Shown here: one piece after another, positions 6,478-12,778 of the stretch
Layout of the letters: each line of letters opens with the position of its first letter
How positions within the stretch are numbered: the stretch's first letter is position 1
Source of the DNA: an archaeon
Lineage (GTDB): Archaea > Aenigmatarchaeota > Aenigmatarchaeia > CG10238-14 > SCSR01
Direction: 5' to 3'
Assembly (NCBI GenBank): GCA_004297575.1
Contig: SCSR01000109.1
Span: 1-13,605 of the forward strand
DNA: 13,605 nucleotides
Program-made: the position numbers and the translations under genes
Notes under the pieces: model-generated
What the model was told of the DNA's origin: nothing
Database searches by the model: none
Seen by the model: the letters and a program-made list of their open reading frames with translations, nothing else

Positions 6478-7908
6478 CTATCTCTCGAAATCAGTATACT
6501 GCGAGAAGGTCCATGGTCCGCTGCCGCAGCTGGAATAATGCCTTGCAATTCTCAGCGTAGTCGGGGAAGTTAGTTGGAGTATGAAGGAATTCACCGTAGT
6601 ATCGTGGTATATGGTCGTGACATCATAGCAATAGACATTCCCATCGGATTTCACATCTTTAAAGTCACGGTTCACAAGTCCGGAGGAAGTCGGCGCAAAG
6701 GTGTAAATGCTCGCCACAACATCGGTAACCGAAGGGCCCATGACAAAGACCCCTGTGCTCGGATCGATGTTGTCGTGCGCGAGGGTGAGCTGATAACTTT
6801 CCTGGTTGACATCAGCGAATGCTTCGCCGCCTACCTTAACCCAGATTCCCTGAGCTGTGTTCGGAACATCTTGTGCAACTTGTCCGCATACAGGTGCGAG
6901 CGTTCTTTTCACAGAACCGTCATACTTGCCCAGCTTTGCCTGCAGGCTCGCTTTGACATCTGCTGTATAATAGTCGATCGGGCATGTGGCGTTCGAATAA
7001 TCATACTGTATGTATCGTGTTAGGTTTGCAAAAACATTGGTATTTCTTTTATCGAAAGTCGACCAGTCTCCACCTCCCGCCACGCCAAGAACTTCGTTGG
7101 CAGAGACGGAAACATTCATCAGCTTGGTCTTCACATCCCTTGTGGTGCCGCCTATGATAAAGTGGTCGGTTTTGTCGTATGGCTCGACAAGCTTGTCTGC
7201 TAATTTTTGCGAGATTGACTTTACATGGTCGAAACGCACGATGACTTCCCTGCACGGCGCAAAGTCCATGATGTATTCCGTTCCGGTTTCACGGGTATCC
7301 ACCCTTATTTCCATTATCCATCCGTTGTCCGGAGCATAGAGAGTGGTTGGATTCCATGTCGCACCACCGCTGGAAAAGTAAACGTGGTCTGTCGGGTAGA
7401 CGTGCCCTCCCTGAGGATTGAAGTTTCCCAGCGGAACTATCGCTGCAACTTTGTTCATGTCTACAGGAACCACAGAGAACAATGTGTAGTTAGAGCCGCA
7501 CGACGGAAGCAACTTCAAATAATCTTCTTTCGTCATATTCCTCGCTTCTTCGAAAATCCATAGTCCCGGATCGCAATTAGCCCTTATCCAGTCTTCTCCC
7601 TGCATAGCATATGTCGTGCCATTCAATGTTCCCAGCAAAATTGTCTTCGGTTGTGATGCGTTCTGGCTCAAAATCTTGTCAGGGCATGTATTGAGAGGAA
7701 ACAATGGGTATCCTCCTGTATCGGTCCTTCCTATCGTGGGTCCAAAGTCGTTGTTATTTCCTTGCCAATGTGTCCTATTCCATTCCGTATCGTTATTCTG
7801 CCCCATATTGCTGTCATTCCCGAATGGACTTGGCTGTCCGGCGCAACCGCTTATGAAAACTATGCCGATAACAATCAAAGCAAGAAGCAAATCCGAACGA
7901 TTTACCAT
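6478..7908 (-). CDS. Secreted lipoprotein with an M23-like core
   Basis: A 476-aa exported protein. Residues 1-22 form a lipoprotein signal: basic start, hydrophobic stretch, then lipobox ISGC with Cys22 as the lipidation site. The next 45 residues are a low-complexity Asn/Gly/Thr linker, and the mature part carries many NxS/T sequons (for example NRT, NAS, NGT, NMT, NYT, NVS, NLT, NAT), as in glycosylated archaeal surface proteins. Residues about 150-235 resemble the beta-barrel of M23/LytM-type peptidases: GGHVYPTDHVYF (167-178), LYAPDNGWIMEI (190-201) and EVIVRFDHV (221-229). The exact HxxxD and HxH metal motifs are not both present, so it may be a non-catalytic relative. The C-terminal half is unrecognised, with several Cys that could form disulfides. 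Export is well supported; the M23 relation is an inference. Confidence 0.82.
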   Translation of the reverse strand: MVNRSDLLLALIVIGIVFISGCAGQPSPFGNDSNMGQNNDTEWNRTHWQGNNNDFGPTIGRTDTGGYPLFPLNTCPDKILSQNASQPKTILLGTLNGTTYAMQGEDWIRANCDPGLWIFEEARNMTKEDYLKLLPSCGSNYTLFSVVPVDMNKVAAIVPLGNFNPQGGHVYPTDHVYFSSGGATWNPTTLYAPDNGWIMEIRVDTRETGTEYIMDFAPCREVIVRFDHVKSISQKLADKLVEPYDKTDHFIIGGTTRDVKTKLMNVSVSANEVLGVAGGGDWSTFDKRNTNVFANLTRYIQYDYSNATCPIDYYTADVKASLQAKLGKYDGSVKRTLAPVCGQVAQDVPNTAQGIWVKVGGEAFADVNQESYQLTLAHDNIDPSTGVFVMGPSVTDVVASIYTFAPTSSGLVNRDFKDVKSDGNVYCYDVTTIYHDTTVNSFILQLTSPTTLRIARHYSSCGSGPWTFSQYTDFER

Positions 7909-7932
7909 AATAGTCTTTTCATTTCTGGTAGC

Positions 7933-7939
7933 TTAAATT
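7933..7939 (-). promoter_or_regulatory. TATA-like element of the lipoprotein gene
   Basis: Minus-strand AATTTAA, 25-31 bases before the start at 7908. It lies immediately next to the opposing element at 7941-7946. Confidence 0.5.
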
Positions 7940-7940
7940 C

Positions 7941-7946
7941 TATTTA
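7941..7946 (+). promoter_or_regulatory. TATA-like element of the candidate 61-aa gene
   Basis: TATTTA, 25-30 bases before the ATG at 7971, the same spacing as at the other genes. It is one base away from the opposing lipoprotein element. Confidence 0.4.
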
Positions 7947-7970
7947 GGCTTGCTTTTACAACATAGCATC

Positions 7971-8156
7971 ATGCTCAGGTACAGGTGCTTGGGTGATTTT
8001 GGGTCTTGCGGCAGAGTCCCATCACTGGGATCATTTATAGACAGCTATGCGCCAAGAAGAACCCTCTACAATGCCGATTACACCGGCTATCATGTCAGTA
8101 ATCCATATCCTTTAGAGCCTGAAGCTCCGGGCAAAAGTTATAGGCCAAGACAATGA
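7971..8156 (+). CDS. Candidate small protein, 61 aa, unknown
   Basis: An open frame from ATG 7971 to TGA 8154-8156. The protein is basic at the start (MLRYRCLGDFG), with two Cys at 6 and 13, and later rich in Tyr, Pro, Arg and Ser (for example SYAPRR, YNADYTGYH). It has no hydrophobic segment or known motif. Support comes from a TATA-like element at the typical 25-30 base spacing, the absence of any other gene in this interval, and the fact that the ATG lies eight codons inside a slightly longer frame that could start at TTG 7950. Against it are its short length, the lack of recognised homologues, and its stop overlapping the 3' end of the tRNA gene by three bases. It could simply be an untranslated spacer. 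Confidence 0.4.
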   Translation: MLRYRCLGDFGSCGRVPSLGSFIDSYAPRRTLYNADYTGYHVSNPYPLEPEAPGKSYRPRQ

Positions 8157-8228
8157 CCCCGGAGGGATTTGAACCCTCGACCACCGGATTAGAAGTCCGC
8201 TGCTCTATCCAAGCTGAGCTACGGGGCC
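8154..8228 (-). tRNA. tRNA-Arg, anticodon UCU
   Basis: A complete 75-base cloverleaf on the minus strand with no intron and no encoded CCA. The acceptor stem GGCCCCG pairs with CGGGGTC (one G-U), discriminator A. The D stem is GCTC/GAGC with GG in the loop. The anticodon loop is CTTCTAA, giving UCU, which reads AGA. The variable loop has five bases, and the T arm is GAGGG-TTCAAAT-CCCTC. The anticodon stem GCGGA/TCCGG has a G27-G43 mismatch at its top; the other four pairs are canonical. AGA is a common Arg codon in the surrounding genes. Confidence 0.96.
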
Positions 8229-8252
8229 GTGAAACATATTTAAAGCTAATTA

Positions 8253-8260
8253 GATAAAAA
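8253..8260 (-). promoter_or_regulatory. TATA-like element of tRNA-Arg
   Basis: Minus-strand TTTTTATC, 25-32 bases upstream of the tRNA 5' end at 8228. A second AT-rich stretch at 8236-8244 is too close to the tRNA to be the promoter. Confidence 0.5.
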
Positions 8261-8261
8261 C

Positions 8262-8269
8262 TATTAAAA
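8262..8269 (+). promoter_or_regulatory. TATA-like element of the GNAT gene
   Basis: TATTAAAA, 25-32 bases before the GTG at 8294 and one base from the opposing tRNA element. An alternative is TAGATAAA at 8251-8258, which would give a short leader carrying GGAGAG. Confidence 0.45.
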
Positions 8270-8280
8270 GGGCGTGTGTT

Positions 8281-8286
8281 GGAGAG
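8281..8286 (+). promoter_or_regulatory. Possible ribosome binding site of the GNAT gene
   Basis: GGAGAG, seven bases before the GTG start at 8294. An in-frame TAA at 8288 rules out any start further upstream. It would be transcribed only if transcription begins at or before it, as from the alternative TATA at 8251-8258. Confidence 0.4.
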
Positions 8287-8293
8287 ATAATCG

Positions 8294-8821
8294 GTGGATC
8301 AGACCTATACGTTAGTTGGTAAACCTGTCAAAATAGACGAATCTTCCCACAACGGTGTCAATTTTTCTGTTTACGAATCATTGGCAAATACCACCAAATC
8401 ATATCAGAGGCAGTTGTTTATAGAAGAACCATCGAGCATATGTCTCGGAGATCTAAGCCGTTGTTGGGAACTTGTCGGCAGGCCAATGAACATAGATGCT
8501 GAAATCGAACAGAGAAGAAAGTTTCTCAAATCACATGTTTATGTTATAGCGAAATGCGAAGACGTAGTGGGTGGATTGTGGTTTGACGAAGGCCGTTTGT
8601 CACACATAGGTGTCGACCCAAGATATCGCAGGCAAGGTGTTGGAAGCAAAATTTTGGAGCTTGGCGAGAAGCATGCGGGAAACCGGATAAGTTTCATATG
8701 GGATAATTCGAACAGCGAAAGATACGATGAGAATATGCGCTTCTTTAAGGAAAGGGGTTATAATATATTTCTATACAATGGCGGAGCGGTAGCCGTCAAG
8801 ATGTTTGGTACACCCTTATGA
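8294..8821 (+). CDS. GNAT-family N-acetyltransferase domain protein
   Basis: A 175-aa protein with a C-terminal GNAT fold, expected to transfer an acyl group from acetyl-CoA to an amine; the substrate is unknown. The second half shows the family order: strand VYVIAKCEDVVGGLWF (82-97), then a strand ending in SHIGV, then the CoA-binding turn VDPRYRRQGVGSKIL (about 111-125, RRQGVG), and a terminal part with FFKERGYN and a last beta hairpin. The first 75 residues are not a recognised domain and contain two similar segments, LVGKPVKID (7-15) and LVGRPMNID (60-68). GTG at 8294 is the only possible start because a stop lies two codons upstream. The stop overlaps leuS as ATGA, so the two are probably co-translated; a functional link to tRNA charging is not shown. 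Confidence 0.82.
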   Translation: MDQTYTLVGKPVKIDESSHNGVNFSVYESLANTTKSYQRQLFIEEPSSICLGDLSRCWELVGRPMNIDAEIEQRRKFLKSHVYVIAKCEDVVGGLWFDEGRLSHIGVDPRYRRQGVGSKILELGEKHAGNRISFIWDNSNSERYDENMRFFKERGYNIFLYNGGAVAVKMFGTPL

Positions 8822-11475
8822 CAGATTTTAAAACCATAGAAACCAAGTGGCAAAAAAAATGGATAAAGTCATCCGAGGCAAATCCTGACAAGAAGAAAAA
8901 ATATTTTTTCACAATCCCATTCCCATACACTTCCGGAACATTGCATGTGGGACATGGCCGTACCTACACGCTGGGTGACGTGACTGCGCGATACCTGAGA
9001 ATGAAAGGCTTGAACGTCCTGTGGCCGATGGCATGGCACATCACCGGCACTCCGATACTTGCAGTATCAAAGAGGATAGAAAAGGGCGACAGAAAAGTCA
9101 TTGACGAACATATCGATTACGTCAGCCTGCACAATCCTGAGAATGCAAAGGAAATCGTGGAAACATTCAAAGACCCGGAGAACGTTGCGAAATATTACTC
9201 CAGCGTCATCAGCAAGGACATGCAGGAATTGGGCTGCGCCATTGATTGGAGAAGGCAGTTCACCACCGGCGACAAGATTTACAACCAGTTCATCCGATGG
9301 CAGTATTTCCACCTCAACCGCCTGGGTTACCTGAAGAAAGGCAAGCATCCTGTGTTCTTCTGCCCTACTGACAACAATCCCGTGACAACAGATGACGTCA
9401 AGGGCGGTGATGCATTGGAGATGAGCATTGCGCAATTTTACCTGATAAAGTTCAAGGCTGAGGACGGATACTTGGTCGCAGCCACACTAAGGCCAGAGAC
9501 CATTTTCGGGACCACGAATGTCTGGGTGAATCCGGATTCTGTTTATGTCAAGGCTGAGGTAAACGGGGAGACATGGTATATCTCCAGGGCTGCTGTCGAG
9601 ATTTTGCAGAACCAGGAATTCAAAATCAAGGTTGTCTCGGAAATCACTGGCAGCAGCATGCTGCATACAGAGGTGGAAGTGCCGTTCGCAAGCAAGAAAG
9701 TCCCGGTATTGCCAGCAAGTTTTGTGAACGCGGAAATGGGGACAGGCATTGTCTTCTCAGTCCCTGCACATGCGCCGCTTGATTTGATTGCGTTGCGTGA
9801 TTTGGAAAAATCCGGAGAGGCGAAGCATGTCGAACCGATAGGAGTGGTTGCTGTAAAAGGGTTATCCGACATCCCGGCAGCAGATATGATAGAAAAGTTC
9901 GGCATAAAATCCCAGGACGAGGCAGAAAAGCTGGAAAAGGCGACGCGCGAGCTCTACACCCAGGAATTCTACAACGGGATGATGAAAGAGAATTCCAAGT
10001 GGATGTCTGGCATGAAGGTAGACCAGGCAAGGAAAAAGGTGTCCGAGATGCTGGCATCCATGAATCTCAGCAGTAAACTGTTCGAGAGCCAAGTGAAGGA
10101 TTTGGATGGCAACCCTGTCAAGGAAGTATTCTGCCGTGACGGGACTAAAGTGATTGTAAAGCTCATCGATAACCAGTGGTTTTTGGATTATGCCGATGAA
10201 AAATGGAAGGATGCTGCGAGGAAGCTTTTGGGCAAGGCGAAGGTCGCACCAGAACTTTACAGGAAATATTTTTCAGACAGCTTGGCATGGCTGCATGAAT
10301 GGCCGTGCACCAGGAATCGCGGTTTGGGAACGAGGTTGCCCTTTGATGAAAAGTTGCTGATAGAGAGCCTCTCCGACAGCACCATCTACATGTCATTCTA
10401 CACCATCGTGCACCTGATCAAGGAGAACAGGGTCAAGCCTGAGAGCCTGACAAACGCATTTTTCGATTATGTCTTCTTCGGGACTTCCAACAGCAAGAAA
10501 GTCGCGGCAGCCACCAAGGTCTCGCAGAAATTGCTGGAGAGAATGAGGAAGGAGTTCACCTACTGGTATCCGCTCGACGAGAGGAGGACCACGCCGATGC
10601 ACATCCCCAACCACCTGTCGTTCTTTGTTTTCCACCACGCAGCAATCTTCCCGGAAAATCTCTGGCCGAAGAGCGTGTCGTTCAACGAAGTGCTGATAGC
10701 CGAGGGAAGGAAGATGTCCAAGTCGCTCGGGAATGTCATCCCGTTGACCAAGGCTGTCAGGAAGAATGGCGCAGATGCTGTCAGGCTGTATCTTACGAAC
10801 GCGAATGACATATCATCCACTCTTGACTGGAGGGAAAAGGACGTCGAGTTGGTCGGGAGAAAGCTGGAAAGATTCCTAGAGATAGCCACGCACAAAGGCA
10901 AGGGTGAGTTGGCATTTGACAAGTGGCTTGTGTCGAAATTCTACAGGAACCTTGAGGAAGCGGACAAGGCGGTTGAAAATTACGAGTTCAAGAAATACTC
11001 GCAGAAAATATTTTTCGAGACGCTCAGCGATGTCGAGCATTACATATCAAGGGCAGGCGGCTCGGCTGTAAATCAAATCATAGAAGAGTGGCTGCTTGCG
11101 CTTACGCCTATCATACCGCACATCTGCGAGGAATTATGGTCGAAGATGAAGAAGAAAGGGCTGATTTCAGCAGAGAGCTGGCCTAAGGTCGACCCGAAGA
11201 AAATTGACAACGACGTGCTGAAGATGGAAGAGATTTTTCGCAAGACCATCGAAGACCTCAACCAGATAATAAGGATCGCAGGCAAGAAGGAGAACGCATA
11301 CCTGTATATCGCCAGCCCGAAGGAATTGGAATACTTTGAAGCCTCCAAGGATTACCTGCAGAGGCAGTTCGGCTTTAAGAAACTGGAAATCTACAAATCA
11401 TCCGATGCAGGATACGACCCGCAGAACAAGGCATCCAAGGCAAAGTTCGGCAAGCCCGGAATTTTCATGGAATGA
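8818..11475 (+). CDS. leuS: Leucyl-tRNA synthetase, archaeal type
   Basis: Class I synthetase charging tRNA-Leu, with a CP1 editing domain that clears mischarged tRNA. The HIGH-type motif is HVGH at 43-46 and the KMSKS loop is intact at 632-636. The editing domain shows TLRPET (223-228) and PAHAPLD ending in Asp322, the residue expected to anchor the non-cognate amino group. The segments EWPCTRNRGLGTRLPFD and SLSDSTIYM are typical of archaeal/eukaryotic LeuRS. The C-terminus ends in KFGKPGIFME, like the tRNA-contacting tail of archaeal enzymes. At 885 aa it is somewhat shorter than most archaeal LeuRS, with the core motifs intact. The ATG overlaps the GNAT stop as ATGA; no good Shine-Dalgarno is seen, so translation probably depends on coupling. 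Its TGA abuts the convergent SpoIIM-like gene's TGA with no gap. Confidence 0.97.
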   Translation: MTDFKTIETKWQKKWIKSSEANPDKKKKYFFTIPFPYTSGTLHVGHGRTYTLGDVTARYLRMKGLNVLWPMAWHITGTPILAVSKRIEKGDRKVIDEHIDYVSLHNPENAKEIVETFKDPENVAKYYSSVISKDMQELGCAIDWRRQFTTGDKIYNQFIRWQYFHLNRLGYLKKGKHPVFFCPTDNNPVTTDDVKGGDALEMSIAQFYLIKFKAEDGYLVAATLRPETIFGTTNVWVNPDSVYVKAEVNGETWYISRAAVEILQNQEFKIKVVSEITGSSMLHTEVEVPFASKKVPVLPASFVNAEMGTGIVFSVPAHAPLDLIALRDLEKSGEAKHVEPIGVVAVKGLSDIPAADMIEKFGIKSQDEAEKLEKATRELYTQEFYNGMMKENSKWMSGMKVDQARKKVSEMLASMNLSSKLFESQVKDLDGNPVKEVFCRDGTKVIVKLIDNQWFLDYADEKWKDAARKLLGKAKVAPELYRKYFSDSLAWLHEWPCTRNRGLGTRLPFDEKLLIESLSDSTIYMSFYTIVHLIKENRVKPESLTNAFFDYVFFGTSNSKKVAAATKVSQKLLERMRKEFTYWYPLDERRTTPMHIPNHLSFFVFHHAAIFPENLWPKSVSFNEVLIAEGRKMSKSLGNVIPLTKAVRKNGADAVRLYLTNANDISSTLDWREKDVELVGRKLERFLEIATHKGKGELAFDKWLVSKFYRNLEEADKAVENYEFKKYSQKIFFETLSDVEHYISRAGGSAVNQIIEEWLLALTPIIPHICEELWSKMKKKGLISAESWPKVDPKKIDNDVLKMEEIFRKTIEDLNQIIRIAGKKENAYLYIASPKELEYFEASKDYLQRQFGFKKLEIYKSSDAGYDPQNKASKAKFGKPGIFME

Positions 11476-12267
11476 TCAAGCCACTGAAATCAGTACCGAT
11501 TCTATTATAGCCGCTATGAACAGTATCACCACGCCGGTGCTGAGCAACTTCAAGCTGTCCCTCAGTATGAGTCCGAACCATTTGCTCTTCCTTCTGGTTA
11601 TCGCCGCTGACAACAATCCCCCTGAAATGCCGCCTATGAAATATGCAAGTATCTCCAAGCTTCCGTGCGGCAGGTACGTCAACACCGCTAATGGAAGCCC
11701 TGCCACGCCGCCCAGGCTCTTTGCGCTCATGCCTATCGCGGTCGCAAGTATCGACGCGTTCCATGTCAGTATGAACACAGCCCCGGCACCGAACAGCAGC
11801 GAGAAAATAAACGCCACCAGCAACACGCCGATGTTGTTGACGATGACTTTTTCGAATGTGGTGAACACTGTTGCATTGCCGCGAATGACGTTGATCTGGT
11901 TAATCTGGTCTCCGAAAAGTTTCTGCGTGACATCTGCCGGAAGCATCATGAAAATGAGCGTCAGAGCAATCAGCATGCCTGTGAAGAACGAGCTGTATAT
12001 CCACAAAATGTCGCCGTGCCTCTGCAGTATGTTGCCTTTCATCATCCGTGCCATCTGTTCCTCTTTCACTTCCTCGTACGTGATGAGGTTCACCATCAGC
12101 GGCATCATTGCGATAGTTACGATAAAGCTGGTGAACATTCCCACAGACTGGGCAGACATCATGAACGCTATAAACAGGCTGATGACAGAAATTATGCCGC
12201 CTACCAGCAGCATATGCCACGGGTTTCTCACCGCGTCCCGGACAGACTCGAGCCTTTCCAATACCAT
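11476..12267 (-). CDS. SpoIIM-like (DUF95) multi-pass membrane protein
   Basis: A 263-aa integral membrane protein. After an N-terminal charged helix come hydrophobic segments at about 18-37, 42-62, 92-109, 143-168, a re-entrant-looking stretch at 170-222 and a final helix at 240-262. The segment LTYLPHGSLEILAYFIGG (196-213) has the PHG..E signature of the stage II sporulation protein M family. In Bacillus, SpoIIM is part of a cell-wall remodelling complex with SpoIID and SpoIIP; archaea lack that wall, and the archaeal members' role is unknown. The cytoplasmic loop 63-90 is charged. The gene reads toward leuS and shares no space with it, and it diverges from the CxxC protein gene over a 36-base promoter gap. 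Family assignment is good; function is open. Confidence 0.87.
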   Translation of the reverse strand: MVLERLESVRDAVRNPWHMLLVGGIISVISLFIAFMMSAQSVGMFTSFIVTIAMMPLMVNLITYEEVKEEQMARMMKGNILQRHGDILWIYSSFFTGMLIALTLIFMMLPADVTQKLFGDQINQINVIRGNATVFTTFEKVIVNNIGVLLVAFIFSLLFGAGAVFILTWNASILATAIGMSAKSLGGVAGLPLAVLTYLPHGSLEILAYFIGGISGGLLSAAITRRKSKWFGLILRDSLKLLSTGVVILFIAAIIESVLISVA

Positions 12268-12271
12268 ATAC

Positions 12272-12279
12272 TTTAAATT
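12272..12279 (+). promoter_or_regulatory. TATA box of the CxxC membrane protein gene
   Basis: TTTAAATT, 25-32 bases before the ATG at 12304. It lies between the SpoIIM-like start and that gene's own TATA, so the two promoters cross over. Confidence 0.6.
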
Positions 12280-12291
12280 GGTCTAATAAAA

Positions 12292-12297
12292 AATAAA
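12292..12297 (-). promoter_or_regulatory. TATA box of the SpoIIM-like gene
   Basis: Minus-strand TTTATT, 25-30 bases before the start at 12267, within a longer A/T tract at 12284-12298 that also offers TTTTTTATT. Confidence 0.55.
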
Positions 12298-12303
12298 TAG
12301 TGC

Positions 12304-12753
12304 ATGAAACGAAAGAACGCGGTAATATCACTGGTGCTCGTAGGAGTCATGTTCTTCTCTACTTTCGCATACGCGATACTGCAGTCTCTCTACTATTCCC
12401 CTACACAGCAACAGGAGGTATCGTTGCCTAACGCAGTATCAACGCAGCCTTTCACGTCCGAACAAAAACAGGCAGTGTTGCAGCAGGGTGGGACATTGGT
12501 TTCGTTCAAGTATGATATCACGTGTTTGGAATGCGGGAGCACCAAGTCTTTTTTGGAAAGCAAGGTAAGAGACCCAGATTACAATCAGCAGGTGTTTTTG
12601 GAAGAGCTCACCGGTTCCAAGATTACCCAGGTGGACATCTCCAGCCAGCGCGGTTCCAAGACAATCACCAATGTGACGCAGGACAACATCACAGACTCGT
12701 TATGCAACCTTCTGCTCCAGCAGCCTCTCAGCTGCACATTGAGAAAAGTATAA
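12304..12753 (+). CDS. Membrane-anchored CxxC protein, possibly thioredoxin-like
   Basis: A 149-aa protein with a basic start (MKRK) and one hydrophobic segment at about 6-27, followed by a Gln/Ser/Pro linker and a small extracytoplasmic domain. The segment GGTLVSFKYDITCLECGSTK places a beta strand directly before a CxxC motif (Cys74, Cys77), as in thioredoxin folds, and is followed by a helix. Two further Cys (134, 144) near the C-terminus could form a second disulfide. Two NxT sequons (123, 128) fit an outside location. A thiol-redox or disulfide role is plausible but not proven: there is no WCGPC-type active site and the domain is short. It has a TATA-like element at leaderless spacing and is followed 25 bases later by the KaiC-like gene, which has its own TATA. 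I do not recognise a named family. Confidence 0.75.
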   Translation: MKRKNAVISLVLVGVMFFSTFAYAILQSLYYSPTQQQEVSLPNAVSTQPFTSEQKQAVLQQGGTLVSFKYDITCLECGSTKSFLESKVRDPDYNQQVFLEELTGSKITQVDISSQRGSKTITNVTQDNITDSLCNLLLQQPLSCTLRKV

Positions 12754-12756
12754 TAT
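12749..12756 (+). promoter_or_regulatory. TATA box of the KaiC-like gene
   Basis: TATAATAT, 23-30 bases before the ATG at 12779. It overlaps the stop codon (12751-12753) of the preceding gene. Confidence 0.6.
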
Positions 12757-12778
12757 CCCCCCTCCCGAAGTATTCTTT

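Noticed and set aside
8154..8293. tRNA-Arg as an integration (att) site
   Set aside because: tRNA 3' ends are common targets, but I saw no second copy of the tRNA 3' end and no integrase gene in the window.
8944..8955. HVGH instead of HIGH in LeuRS as an anomaly
   Set aside because: The second position of the HIGH motif varies normally among class I synthetases, including archaeal LeuRS.
11336..12286. A 316-codon frame on the + strand overlapping the end of leuS and opposite the SpoIIM-like gene
   Set aside because: It begins inside leuS, mirrors the minus-strand membrane protein, and has no TATA or Shine-Dalgarno signal at its start. The SpoIIM-like signature supports the other strand.
12757..12770. 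C-rich tract before the KaiC-like gene as a regulatory structure
   Set aside because: The run of C is short, shows no inverted repeat, and lies in the expected spacer between TATA and start.
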